A stretch of 64,000 nucleotides of DNA from assembly GCA_963920635.1 (NCBI GenBank), contig OY987298.1:83399454-83463453 (forward strand). The letters run 5' to 3'. Each line of letters opens with the position of its first letter. Within the stretch, counting starts at the first letter, position 1. The DNA comes from Pseudeuparius sepicola. Lineage: Eukaryota; Arthropoda; Insecta; Coleoptera; Anthribidae. Position numbers and translations under genes: made by a program. The notes below the pieces were generated by a model, which was given only the letters and a program-made list of their open reading frames with translations, did no database searches and was not told where the DNA came from. Positions 22,922 to 34,910 of the stretch are shown here, one piece after another.

Positions 22922-23620
22922 TAGGGTTTCCAGCCCCGGTATTTAGTTCCGGGATTGTCCCGGGATTTTACCCAAAAAGTGTGATCCCAGGATTTTCCTC
23001 AAGGTCCCGAAACCTTAAAAGTCACAAATTTTTTTATTACGTCATAAATATGCTACCAATTCCCATGAAAACCTAAAGAACTAGGATAGGGGGTCGTAGG
23101 GGATTCACTGGCATTCATCATTTTAGTATTATTACGATTCTAGGCCGTGAAGCCCATGACGCTGTGTCCTGTGACCTTACCCCTTAGTGTAAAACACTAC
23201 CGTGTGGTTGTGTGGTGTGGTTAACCATATCCTTACATGTAGTTCTTTAATACATAAAATTGTGGAATTATTACAATTTTTAGATTTTAAACTGAAATAA
23301 GAATACTTACTTGTATACTTAGTTATACATTTAAATTAGTTGGAGTTGGAGCTACTTTTGTTGTGTGTTCTGTTTTTTTTTTAAGTAATCTCAGTTTTAG
23401 TTTGTTATTTTATGTTTGGTATTTTGTAGGTAGGTAGGTACTACCCACATACAAATAAAAATATTTCATTTTTATAAAATTTTTCTTAAAAAAATTGTTG
23501 TAAGGAAACAAAATTTTGATTTCGGGACCATTTTTTGGGACTTTCGGGACTAGTAACGGGACTTAAAATTTGGGACCAAAGTCCCGAATACCTTTTTGGT
23601 CCCGAGATTTGTGAACCCTA
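22922..23620. mobile_element. hAT-type MITE, 699 bp, 8-bp duplication ATTAGTAG
   Basis: The left end TAGGGTTTCCAGCC and the right end GTGAACCCTA form short inverted repeats of the TAGGGTT type, and ATTAGTAG flanks exactly (22914-22921 and 23621-23628). Subterminal DNA is rich in CCCGGGA and GGGACTTT words on both sides. There is no transposase. Eight-base duplications with such short repeats are typical of hAT elements. It sits in the older ATTGGTGGAATAAC repeat family. Confidence 0.75.
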
Positions 23621-23628
23621 ATTAGTAG

Positions 23629-25172
23629 CATTAGAAAACGTTAAATTAATAAGATTGGAGGTCTAGTATGATTTAGTTGAATTTGCTCTAAAGTTTGCTT
23701 TCAAAATTAACTTTCCATTCCCAATCAGGGAATTACACTGCTGTAAAATAGTAGCCAGGATGCTGTTAAAAACTTTCCAAACATGATAATCACCAAGATA
23801 TTTAAATAGCAGCCGTTTTATGTACAACAAAAATTATGTTTAAATAGGTTTAACACAGGCAATTACCTGACGAGCGCTCGTCATTATCAACTTTGAGTAT
23901 TCGTGCACAATGTAATTTTTCATTTTTGGGAATCACTCTGACATGGTATATTTTTAGAAAATCGGTGTTGTAACAAAAACAGTATCTTTGTGTGAAATGT
24001 AGATATCACAATTTTTATTGCAAGAGATATAGGTGCATACACCATTTTCCCCTACTAAAACATAAATTGAGTTGAATCTCTGAAAAAATTTAGTTTCGAA
24101 AATTGATGGATATTTTTAGATTTTGATGTGAAAGCTGCAACAAAAGTTTGCTGAATATTGCCAAAACTAAGCAAGAAATATCAGGAAATTCCACTAGAAA
24201 ATAGAGAAAATTTTGGACATATAGATAGAGAAATGTTTGTAAAATTATACGAAGGCTAAAATTTAAATATTGCATAATTAATGCTAGATTGCTAGATCTT
24301 CCTTTTAGTGAAATGATAGGTATGACAATTTTACGAAAACTGAAAACCGGTAGGTTGAGTGACAACATGCCCAGATCCATTTTGTGTAGATGTGAGAAGG
24401 AAACATTATTTGAGGAATATCAACTATTAATGCTATTTTAATAAGTAAGAGTGGATTATAGAAGAATTGGTCGATTGGTAAAATTTTCAAAGTCAGGATT
24501 TTAGCAGTGGGCAAAACCTGGGTGGGTCTGAGATAGCCAAACTGTCGATGATTTGCATCCATAGACACTCGCGACTTGCGGGGGATTTTCCGTTAGAATT
24601 AGCGAAATACTTAGGTATATATGATCTGAATAGTAGGTAAAATTCTCTAGATTTTTTATAATTAGTGGCTACACTTTCAGTGATCAAAACTTCTCGCAAC
24701 TTAGATTTTAAATTTTCAGTCATTTTCCGGGTCAGTTGGGGCGAAAAACTGGAAACATTCTAAAGCATTTAAATAATTTTTGTACGTAAATAATACCACT
24801 GGTACTAGAGTAACTGCCAGGAAGCCTGCAGCCAAGGTGTATGCAAATAAGAAAAATTTTTCCTTGTACACAACTGCCAGGTGAGGTGTAAAATCATTTG
24901 ATACCAAATCCTCACCGCTCAGGTCATGACTTTATTTTATTATTCATGATAATTAAAGACGAAGTTGCACAATTTTGTGCGGGCTAAGATCTACAGTTTC
25001 ATCGTTCTATTGTCCAGAACGCCAAACGTAGCAACTCTGTGCCTCTCAAGAGAAACGGAACTGCAACGTTGCCGGTGCCCGTTTGCAATAATTCGTGGAA
25101 CAAAGGCAAATTTTACTTTTCTATTCAAATGTCTCCAGCTTGCCTATGAATATCAGATCTGTTACTTAATAT
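23629..25172. other. No confident gene; one possible minus-strand coding end
   Basis: Apart from the frame at 24716-24907, listed separately, there are only short overlapping open frames without domains. A region near 24960-25080 is slightly richer in CpG but contains no recognisable promoter motif. Confidence 0.35.
24716..24907 (-). CDS. Possible coding end of a small membrane protein
   Basis: The frame encodes a polar stretch (VSNDFTPHLAVVYKEK), one clear membrane segment (FFLFAYTLAAGFLAVTLVPV) and an acidic tail ending APTDPEND. It looks protein-like in composition. There is no in-frame ATG, and the upstream frame is closed by TAA near 24940 without a good acceptor. It may be the last exon of a gene whose acceptor I cannot place, or a pseudogene. 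No family recognised. Confidence 0.22.
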   Translation of the reverse strand: MVSNDFTPHLAVVYKEKFFLFAYTLAAGFLAVTLVPVVLFTYKNYLNALECFQFFAPTDPEND

Positions 25173-25180
25173 ATTGCAAC

Positions 25181-25641
25181 TAGGCCTGAGACAAAATATC
25201 GATAAAATCGAAAGTATCGATACTATCGATTTTATCGATACTCGATATTCAATTTCGATAAATCGAAATATCGATATTATCGATTTTATCGATCTTTTCG
25301 ATTTTATCGATCTTTTCGATTTTATCGATCTTTTCGATTTTATCGATGTTTTCGATTTTATCGATATTTTTTATTTTATCGATCTTTCCAATTATATCTA
25401 TCTTTTTAAATTGTTTGCAAAAATAAAGGAAATTGCTGTACCCATTGCGTCCAGACCGCGCCCGCAGCAAGCCCATCGGCCTTTTTTGTCTAGCTTCTTA
25501 AATAAAATTGATTATGTCGATTTTATCAATATCGATTTTATCGATAAGATCGATTTTATCGATAAGATCGATTTATCGATTTTATCGATATTTTTTCAGT
25601 ATCGATTTCCGATACTGAAATTCGGAGATCGAACAGCCCTA
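25181..25641. mobile_element. hAT-type MITE filled with TATCGATA repeats, 8-bp duplication ATTGCAAC
   Basis: The left end TAGGCCTG and right end CAGCCCTA are short inverted repeats, and ATTGCAAC flanks exactly (25173-25180 and 25642-25649). The interior has two blocks of 18-base-type repeats such as TTTTATCGATCTTTTCGAT (25187-25400 and 25505-25610). They are separated by a unique CG-rich spacer around 25440-25480. TATCGATA is the binding site of the insect factor DREF. The long open frames of Ile, Asp and Phe repeats on both strands are artefacts of the simple repeat. Confidence 0.75.
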
Positions 25642-26134
25642 ATTGCAACCTATGAGCTTTAACTAACGCAATTGCACAAAAAAATTTTGGCACATAGACT
25701 TTTTATTACGAATATGTTCCGTATATTGACTCTTCTATAGCAAAATGGTGTCTGTTTATGCTGCACACACTGGAAACTATATCTTTCATCTCTTTCACGT
25801 GGCACTTTGATTAAAATATCTGTATAACGAACATTCTATAAATATTCAGGAAATATAATATGGAAAATTTCGCGTATGTGGCAACGGCACCCGCCCACCT
25901 AGGCATCTAACCATATACATATATCCACATGTCATCTAACACATGTATGGTTTTCTGATCGGCAGTTGACATCCTGTCATGCCAACTGTCATTCCGTATG
26001 TCGCTAAATCAAAACATTAGTAGATAATATCTGCGCGATTTATTATAGTTTGTTATTGATATTTATTATTATATAGGTATTGTTTGCGTAGTTATCGTGT
26101 TGTTAGTTGTGTAGTGAGGAGGTCCGTTAGTATC

Positions 26135-26253
26135 ATGTACCCTGAAAGTGCAATCCATAATTTGCGAAAATTGGATACTTTCTTGGTAGCACAATATTTT
26201 TCTAATAATCCGATTTTCGCGTCTGCCGAAATTCATGGGATAAAGCTGCAAAG
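26135..26253 (+). CDS. Possible first coding exon, unknown protein
   Basis: ATG at 26135 opens MYPESAIHNLRKLDTFLVAQ, then YFSNNPIFASAEIHGIKLQ, reaching a donor-like AAAG|GTTTGT at 26254. The upstream stretch (26030-26130) resembles a 5' UTR. No later exon was found before the retrotransposon at 28.06 kb, and no family was recognised. It could equally be a chance open frame. Confidence 0.22.
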
Positions 26254-26785
26254 GTTTGTACCTATATGTTGTAGTAATAGTAAAGTATTATAAGTTGTTA
26301 ATAAAGGGAGAACTTGGGACTAGGGACCATCTTGAAGGCGCATTTATAAGGCGTCATTTTAGTGCTTAGAACTGAGCCCAAATTCCATAGGTACGTAGGC
26401 CCAAACTTGCCAAAAAAGTTGTAGGAAAACGCTAGTGAATATTTACGAAAAAACACTTTTTGACTAAATGTGGTGTCACGGGGCATCCTAAATCCGGGGG
26501 TTGAGGTTAGAATTTTGAAATTTTAACTTCCTTGCATCTTTCACCGCAGATTGAGGTTATGTCTCAGAACACTTCAGTGGTATCGCCATGTTGCCAAATT
26601 TCCTTTATAAAACACTTGTGACGTCATAAGTGCTTTCCAGCCAAATTTCGAAGAAACTCAATAACTTGCTAATTACGTAAATATATATTTTTTAAATAAT
26701 CGTAGGGTCTTAGGCAGGTGTCCAGGAATTGTTTTATCAAGTTTGTAAAATTTGGTCAAGTACCCTATTATCTAAGTGAATCGGT

Positions 26786-27170
26786 TGCTAAAGTCCTGAG
26801 GTCCTCGGAAAATCGAAAAACGGACCAACCGCGGTTTTAGCAATACAAAATCATTCAGCATATATTTTTTGTTTTCAACTACTACAGTATATCTTTCTAT
26901 AGTATTTGAACGAATGCTATCCCAGTTCTATTGGAGGAAAGTCGATCCTAGTCACTTGGAAATGAAATAATAGTAATTGCCACCTCGAAACGTGAATCGG
27001 TTGCATGAGTCCTGAGGTCCTCGGAAAATCGAAAATCAGACCAACCGCGGTTTTAACAATACAAAATCATTTAGCATATATTTTTTTTGGTTTTCAACTA
27101 CTACAGTATATCTTTCTATAGTATTTGAACGAATGCTATCCCAGTTCTATTGGGTTGATCCTAGTCACTT
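26786..27170 (-). repeat. Duplicated unit with 212-bp period
   Basis: The block from CGGTTGCTAAAGTCCTGAGG to ATGCTATCCCAGTTCTATTG at 26786-26938 recurs at 26998-27155. A third relative, also with ATGCTATCCCAGTTCTATTG, lies at 40985-41060 just beyond the 3' LTR, and the inverted form at 18120-18160. Confidence 0.7.
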
Positions 27171-27790
27171 TATAATGAAGTAATAGTAATTATCTCCTCG
27201 GCAAAAAACTTTTCTACTAAAAATAAGTCAAAATTTTCTATCTCGTGGATTTTTAGGCTAGCGAATTTTCTCAAAGATATTCCAGGCGTAGTTTTTATCC
27301 TGTAAACTCATAGGTTAGCGTTTGAAGTCTCAAACAGATCAGAGAATAAGTACCATAGTATTTCATAAAAAATATTTTCGGAAAAACCTCTGAATTTTAC
27401 TGTTCATAATATAATAATAATAATACAATTTGATACCATTTTCACTATTCACTATTCATTAGTATAAAACAGTATCCTAACGAACCCCGAGTATTCTTCA
27501 CTAAAATCGACACTAAAAATTTCTAAACCTAAAATCTTAAAATATGTATATCGAAACTTCAGGTCAGCACTCGTTTGGTGCCTGATCGATAAGCCGAGAG
27601 TAGATTTCTCAGTATTCCAGGCCATTTGCTTCTGGCTACAAATAGTCACAAAAAAAAACCCTATCTGTACACAAGTTAAAATTTTTCTCATAAACTGATC
27701 AAAGCGTATATATGCAGAAAATTTCTTTATTTTCACTAATCAAATCTCAGCGGTCCCTCAGTATCATGTGTGTATGTGTCTTTGATGGGT
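27080..27790 (-). repeat. Inverted partner of the 17.4-18.2 kb repeat
   Basis: Reads in reverse order through the same blocks as the 17.4-kb copy, ending with the complement of CATCAAAGACACATACACA near 27785. The two copies are about 9 kb apart and face each other. No coding content. Confidence 0.7.
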
Positions 27791-28060
27791 CTCACATAAT
27801 CCTAGTAGGTTACCGAGAATGAAAATCTGAAAATGAATAGTCGTGTGGCAATTTTGGCAACCAAAAAATGGCCCCCAGTATAAACGACTTTTAGGTCTTC
27901 TACCTACGAGCAAGAACCTTGACTACCCCATCGACGTACATGGTAATCGCTAGGTTACTGCCGCGTGAAAATTTTGGCCACCAGTATAACTAAATTTGAT
28001 GTCTTTCACCTACGAGCAAGAACCTTGAGTATTCTTAACCTATTGAAAATACCTACCTAA

Positions 28061-30116
28061 AGCGTTTTAATTTCATTAAATTTATCAATTCATTATTGAA
28101 CCACCCCTGTAACCGAAAGATAATGCTACGCTTATCGCGCATACGATCAGACTCTTCTTCTGACGTGGATTTGTATTTTGTGGTAGTGTGAATATTGGTC
28201 GGCGAGCCAGATTCCAAAGTTCAGGTATGTAACTAAATAATTCCCTTTGATTGCTTGTTAAAATAAAATACCATTTAATTTGTTGTGCTTATTTTTGGAG
28301 AATAAATACCTGATATTATTCCGATCATATCAAATTTATCTAACTAAAGTGATTTGTGATTACAGTCGATTCCCCGGTCAAGTGTCAATTTTGTCGTTCA
28401 CCTACCTAACCTTTTTTGTGGTACGAATCACAAACACAAACGGAAATTATATTCAAAAAATGTTAGTTTTTCATAGTGCCTTTCTATTAAGAATTTTTGT
28501 GGGTTAGCTATAGAATTCGATAGAACATTCCATAATCTCGAAACCGGATATCGTACCACAAAAGGTTCTGATTAAGTTCTCGTTCCGAAGACACTTTCCG
28601 TTGCGTTCTCGAGGTGCTCGCATCGTATTTTTGGCTTGGCCACTTTTTTCAATTTTACATCCCTAATTTAGCGGTGTGATCAAGAGTGTATCGTTGAAAT
28701 TTTACTATTCATTAATTAATATTTGTTATCTTTCAATTTCATGTGAAACTTATCTACTGGAGCCCTGGTTTTCTGGTGTAGTCAACCACGTGTACTACCC
28801 CAAGAGTTCAACTTCATTTCAGCCAGCACAGAAGGGGTCCACAGGGGCTCGAGCGCCGTGGAAGTCCGTGGAAACCCTGGTGAGTAGATTTTATCTCATT
28901 TATCTTTTTCTTATCGTATTTTTTGTACCGTTTTCTCGAGATATCTACTCACCTAGGTTCTACGAACTCGAGCTGTCCTCTGGATTTCGGCCTGTCTTCT
29001 GCACCTGATTATATTGCCGTATCTTAAACTTTTTTAACCTTATTAATTTTCAACGATACCTCTCTAGGTCTGATCCCGAAGGAACGTAACGCAGAGTCAC
29101 CTCAGTTTTTTTATGCTATTATCATTATATCATTGAATTTTCTCTTTTACGAACTAAATTTGTTTTACCTACCCAGAGAACATATAAGCGTGTGTTAATA
29201 TAACTTTTAATCAAAAACAAAAATCATTCTCTTGTCCTAGTCTGAGGTTCAGATTTCTTTTAAATATCAAGTTTCAAATTGTATATCTCATTTTTACTAG
29301 TAAATATTTTGCATTATTTTCGCTATCTCTGTGCACAGTGTTTTTTTTAGATAATTATAAAGATAGCCTAATTAAATTAGTCATACATTGTTGTAATTAA
29401 GATAGTTTTACTGACTAAAAGTTTAAAATTATAAGTAACATAAACAACATCGCCTATTAGTTGTCTGAATATTTTCTCGACTTAAGAGATTGGGTACTGC
29501 TTGGTTTTCGACTTCACAGATACTTCGAAGCTGTTACACCACACCTCCTCCAACATCACAAGCTCTGGTTTGGTCACGTGCAGCTAAGCGACAGATCCAC
29601 CAGCCACCACAAAGACCCATGTCCCAGCTAGTCGGCACTGCAGCGTTGCAGCTATAAGTGGTCTGGTTTGGTACTCGCATATTGGGCACGGACTTACATG
29701 AATGTGGAGTTGAGGTATTGTGTCGAACTCTATTAATTCTACCCAAGTCGAAAGGACAGAATCAAGCGCAGTTAAAATCTCAATCGGTGTGTAAACTAAG
29801 GCGATTACTTAACCTCAATTTTTCAAATTTACTTCTGTTTAAATTCCAAATTTACTTCTGTTTAACTTATGTAACCGTGAGTAGTATAACTTCCTTTTGT
29901 AAGTTAATTTAATGCAAACAATTTTCAAATTGTAACTTTCTTTTGTAAGTCGATTCAATGCAAACGATTCTCAAATTGTAATAAACTTGTTTTTAGAATA
30001 TAGTGTTTTATTTGATCGCCTCATAACTAGCCCCAAAAGAAAAACTTGCTCTCCGCATCTCGCTATCTCAATACATTTTTCTTTGTAGTTCTTTTAAGTA
30101 ACACCTAGTTGGTACA
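28061..30116 (+). repeat. 5' LTR, missing its first 30 bp
   Basis: Aligns with 38805-40859 from AGCGTTTTA onward and ends ...CACCTAGTTGGTACA, where the 3' copy has GTTACA. The upstream sequence differs completely from the 3' LTR's TGTAACGG start, so the terminal 30 bp were deleted or replaced. Open frames inside it (28676-29008, 29658-29912, 29534-29746 on the minus strand) recur in the other LTR and have no recognisable domains. Confidence 0.88.
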
Positions 30117-30118
30117 AA

Positions 30119-30136
30119 TTGGCGTAACCCAACATG
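30119..30136 (+). promoter_or_regulatory. Candidate primer-binding site
   Basis: TTGGCGTAACCCAACATG begins two bases after the 5' LTR end. The TGG matches the complement of a tRNA 3' CCA, as required for minus-strand priming. I did not identify the tRNA. Confidence 0.5.
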
Positions 30137-30300
30137 TTGCCTCGATTTTTCTTTTGGAACTTAGTTGGAGATCAAATAAAACTTCTCGATATTTGCCGAA
30201 CTTTGGACTTGGAATTTAACCTTAAATTTTCTTTAACTTTTTTTGCTATCTTATTTGTTGTTTGGTTATTATCGTAATTTATCATATCTAATACCGTAAC

Positions 30301-31678
30301 ATGTCGCTGAAGATGGAACCAAATAATCTGAAAGATTTTGAGCTAAAGGTATGAACTAAAAATTCGAGGTTTAGATGAAACTGGTAATGTCGAGCTAAAA
30401 CGTAAACGTCTTAGGGGTGCCTTAAGTCAAGAGGCCTCTAATCGGAGCATGTTTACTATTTCTAATCAGTTTGATTTTGACACTGACTACAAGGAAACGT
30501 CTGACACCTTAAATGAGTTAACAAATGTCATTAAGAAATTTTCGGGGAAAAAAGGTGATCCTGCTCACCGAAGAATCGATTCACGGTTAAATCATGTTAG
30601 TAATAGGATTTTACATCTGAATGCAACTAATGATGATGAGGATAGTCAGGCAAAAGCTTTAAAAACTCATTTGCTCGATGTAGAGGTTGAATTTTGTTCT
30701 AAACTTACCGAAACTGCACCAGTGACATCTACTTCTACGGATAGAGAAGCACCTGTAGATATTCCATCTACCTCTCACTACATAGTGCCATCTAAGTGGA
30801 ACATTTCATTTTCTGGGACTGAAGGTGAATCCCTATTATCTTTTCTTGAAAAGGTTGAGTTGCTGCGCGAAGCAAGAGGTGTCTCCGAGAGAGATTTGCT
30901 TACATCTGCCTGCTGTATTTTTAAAGGTCAAGCATTCACTTGGTTTTTTGCTAATAAAAGTAGAGTTGGCAATTGGAAAGAGTTGGTTGCAAAACTAAAA
31001 GAGGATTTCCTTCCTTATCATTATGATGTAGATTTGCTAAATGAAATAAGAAACCGTACACAAGGTTCAAAAGAACGTGTCTCGCTTTATATTGCGGTCA
31101 TGGAAGGTCTTTTCAAACGTCTTAGTAAACCACCTGAAGAACAAGTAATTTTAGATCAGATAAGAAGGAATCTTTTACCTACCTATATCTCCCAACTGGC
31201 TCTACACGAAATTAAGACTATTGCAGAATTATCTAGTTTATGTAAACGTCTCGAGGAGTCGCTTTCTTGGTCCACTAGGTATACTGCACCTCCATCTCGT
31301 ACAGTAGGGTTACTAGAACCTGACTTAAGCTGTTTGCCTGTTCAAGAGTCAACTCGTAGAAGTAATCGTACTTTTAATTCGACATTTAACAATTCTGTTT
31401 CTGCAATAAATGAAGTTCGCTGTTGGAACTGCGACCGACCTGGTCATGTTTACAATGTTTGCCGTAGTCCAAGGAAAATTTTCTGTTATTCTTGTGGAAA
31501 TAAAGACATGACTAAGAAAAACTGTGTTGTTTGTAAGTCAAAAAACGCTCCGTCTTCCAGTGGCGATCAAAACATGGTAGCCGCTGGTACAAATCGAAAC
31601 AATTCCAATGCAAAGCAAAACAAGAAAAAAGGTCCTACAGTAACCAATCCGACTTCACAGTTAAACCAAAAACAATAG
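30301..31678 (+). pseudogene. Retrotransposon gag, frameshifted near the 5' end
   Basis: ATG at 30301 opens a frame that closes at TGA about 30351, and the main frame then runs to TAG at 31676-31678. The long frame has a capsid-like middle with FSGTEGESLLSFLEKVELL and GQAFTWFFANKS. Near the end it has one clear CCHC zinc knuckle (CWNCDRPGHVYNVC) and a second, imperfect Cys-rich motif. Gag would bind the element's RNA and build the particle. Without a frameshift or repair the N-terminus is lost. It lies directly after the candidate primer-binding site. Confidence 0.82.
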
Positions 31679-31680
31679 CT

Positions 31681-34600
31681 CTTGAATGGACAAAATGGCT
31701 GGAAGTCGTTCGAAACTTTTATAATGTTCCAGCTGTTTCTTGTAGTGTCAATTATTTGTTTTCTAAACAAGCCTCAGACAACCGAAACTTTTTGTATATT
31801 TCTTGTTACGATCATACCTTTCATGCCTTAATCGACGACGGTTCAAATGCCACTATTCTAGGAATGGGTAGTTTAGAGTTTCTAGAGAGAAATAATGTAA
31901 AAATTTATACCGAGCGATTATCGAGAGTATCACTTGCAGACGGTAGACCTTGAGAAGTACAAGGCTACACGTATTTACCTTTAAAAATTGAAAACACTGT
32001 TCGTCGTATTCGATTATTAGTCATACCTTCTCTCGCTCACGAACTAATTCTGGGAATGGATTCTCTCAAACTTTTTGGCTTCACTATAGATTATTGTAAG
32101 GGCGCCTTTTTCATAGATGATACCAAATGCGGGGTTAGTTGTGCTGAAAATATTGAATTAAATGTCAGTTCTGTTTCACCAGCGGGTGCTATCGTCCCAT
32201 ATTCAGATTTATAGTCAGACGAGCAAGAATCTTTACGGGGTGCTATCGATTTGTTTAAAAGCATATCTTCTAAAGACAAACTCGGGTTAACGCATTTAAT
32301 ATCTCATTCTATTGATACCGGAGACGCCAAACCCTTCAGGCAGCGCCAGTATCCTTTATCTCCTACAATGCAGAGCTTTCTTAATAAAGAAGTTGATGAA
32401 ATGCTAAAATTAAACATTATTGAACCTTCAATGTCTCCTTGGTCAAGTCCACTCTGGCTGGTTACGAAAAAATCTGGAGTATATCGAGTTTGCTTTGACG
32501 GCCGAAAGCTTAATGAACTAACAATAAAAGATTCGTATCCACTACCTTTAATTGATAGCACATTAAGTAAACTAAGAGATGCTCGGTACCTAACGTCAAT
32601 AGATCTACGTAAAGCTTTTTATCCGATTCCTCTAGAGTTAGCATCTAGGCCAAAAACTGCTTTTATTGTCCATGGTCGGGGTGTTTTTCAGTTTAGAGTT
32701 ATGCCTTTTGGGTTATCAAATTCCCCACAAACTATGATGCGTTTAATGGACCAAATTATTGACCCTAGTCTCGAACCTTTCGCTTTTCTATATTTGGACG
32801 ATATTATTTTTACAACTCCTGATTTTAAAACCCATTTAGAAGTTCTTATTAAAATTTACCATCGTTTAAAAAATGCAAATTTAACTATTAATTTTGAGAA
32901 ATGTGAATTCTGTCAGTCATCTCTAACATACCTAGGTTTCGTTGTGGATAAAAATGGTTTAAGGACTAGTCCAGAAAAGGTAGAAACAATTACCAATTTT
33001 CCAACGCCTACAACTACCACACAAGTGAAACGTTTATCGGTCTTGTTAGTTACTATAGGAGATTTATTAAAGATTTCAGCACTATGGCTTCTCCAATTAC
33101 TGATTTGTTACATGGCAGGAAAAAGGGCCAACCTATTAAATGGATCGCAGAAAAAGCATTTAACGAAATTAAACGATGTCTTACCACTAGTCCCGTGTTA
33201 GTACCACCAAACTTTAAGGAACCTTTTGTGATTCAAACCGACGCTAGTAACACTGGTTTAGGTGCAGTTTTATATCAGAAAACTGATGGAGTTGAGCATC
33301 CTATTGCTTACGCTAGTCAAACCTTAAATAAAGCTGAAAGGAAGTATACTGTTACAGAAAAGGAGTGCTTAGGGGTTATATTTGGCATAGAACGTTTTCG
33401 AAGATATGTAGAGGGTACCCATTTCACGGTAGAAACCGACCATGCTTCACTTATTTGGTTAAAAAAGCTGAACAACCCAGCTGGACGTCTCGCTCGATGG
33501 GCGGTCAAATTAGCTCAATTTGATTTTACAATTGTTCATAGGAAAGGTTCAACAATGGTTGTGGCCGATGCTCTTTCTCGTGCGGTTCCCGAAACTGAAA
33601 TTTCTCTTTTAAGTGTGAATGACTTTAAGCCTTGTAAGTGGTATCAATCTATGTTAAATAGAGTTAGAGACGATCCTGACAGATATCCGACTTTCCAAGT
33701 TGTGGATAAGTTGCTGTACAAACACGTATTTAGCAAAACTCCCTTAATAAGTAACAATTCTGAGTGGAAAATTGTTGTACCTACTCCAAACAGGAAGGAA
33801 ATTTTGAAAATGTATCATGATCACCCTACCGCCGGTCATTTTGGCATATCTAAGACTTTGGCTAAAATATTAGAGTTATATTATTGGCCTAAGTTGCGAA
33901 AGGATGTGATCAGGTATGTTAAAAACTGTACTGTTTGTGCAGCCAACAAAAGTCCTAACGTTCCCAGAGCAGGTTTGATGGGTTCTGATCGGAAAATCAA
34001 CTTCCCTTTCCAGATGATTTCCGCGGATTTATTGGGTCCTTATCCCAGGTCAAAGAATGGCAACCAGTATCTTTTTGTAGTAGTTGATTATCTAAAGCAA
34101 CCACTAAAGCTATTACTAAGTTTATTGAAAATCAGATATTTTTGGTTTATGGTGAGCCTCAAATTTTCTGTTTCTGCAGAGATTTCAAACAACTAATGGA
34201 AGAGTATAAGGTTCTGAAAATCTTCTTTAACGCCCGATATCATGCTCAAGTGAACCATACGGAGAGAATAAATAGAATAAATTGTTACTGCTTTGCGCTC
34301 TTACATTAAAGAAAATCACAAAACTTGGGATGTAGAAATTCACAAAATAGCACAAGCTATCGGACTTTCAAAACATGAGGTAACTGAATACTCACCTTCT
34401 TTCTTAATGTTTGGGCGTAATATGCCTGTGTCAGGCGATTACTATGGTCTTATCTCTCAAAATGAAAATAACATTCCTGAAATTTCTAAGAAAAATCAGT
34501 TGGTAGACGACTTGCAGCAGTTGCCCAAGTTGTATCAAGACGTACGAAAGAAACTCAAGCAAGCTTACCATCGAAATGCTAATTATTACAATTTAAGAAA

Positions 34601-34891
34601 ACGTCCGTTACAGTTTCATGTAGGAGACCTAGTATGGCGCCGTAATTTCAGTCTTTCAAGTGCCCCAAATGATTTTTCGGCAAAGTTAAGTCCAAAATAC
34701 ATCCCTTGTGTTTTGATAAAGTCTTATCTCCACTGGTTTACCGGCTCAAAGATAGACAGGGTAATAAGCTTGGAAATTTCCATATCAAAGATTTGAAAGC
34801 TGACTGTACTTTGAATGACCATTCTGATGAGGACTCCAATAATTCGCTGGATGATGAATCAGAAAACGATGACCAATGTTCCGAACCTTAG
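31681..34891 (+). pseudogene. Retrotransposon pol (PR-RT-RH-IN), several breaks
   Basis: The order is protease with the LIDDGSNATIL-type active site (about 31820), reverse transcriptase with VMPFGLSNSPQTM and YLDD (about 32700-32810), RNase H with IQTDASNTGLGAVLY (about 33230), and integrase. The integrase has an H-H-C-C zinc region (DHPTAGHF to NCTVC, about 33820-33940) and ISADLLGP supplying the first catalytic Asp. The protease/RT frame is stopped by TGA at 31951 and TAG at 32212. A frameshift lies near 33030, and the integrase core is disrupted near 34095-34270, where the second Asp motif is not recognisable. The last part shifts again near 34700. It is not functional as it stands. Confidence 0.88.
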
Positions 34892-34910
34892 TTTCTTTCT
34901 CTTTGCTAAC

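Larger units (their letters stand above)
25650..28060. other. Repeat-rich DNA left of the LTR element
   Basis: Contains the possible exon at 26135, a duplicated segment at 26786-27170, the inverted partner of the 17.4-kb repeat, and a duplicated block ending CCTACGAGCAAGAACCTTGA at about 27900-28035. Nothing further coding was found. Confidence 0.5.

Noticed and set aside
25174..25662. 162- and 75-residue open frames rich in Ile, Asp and Phe
   Set aside because: They come from translating the ATCGAT simple repeat on both strands; no codon bias or domain beyond the repeat.
28676..29008. 110-residue ORF and others repeated at 39.4 kb
   Set aside because: Both copies lie in the two LTRs, so identity follows from LTR duplication; no recognisable domain.
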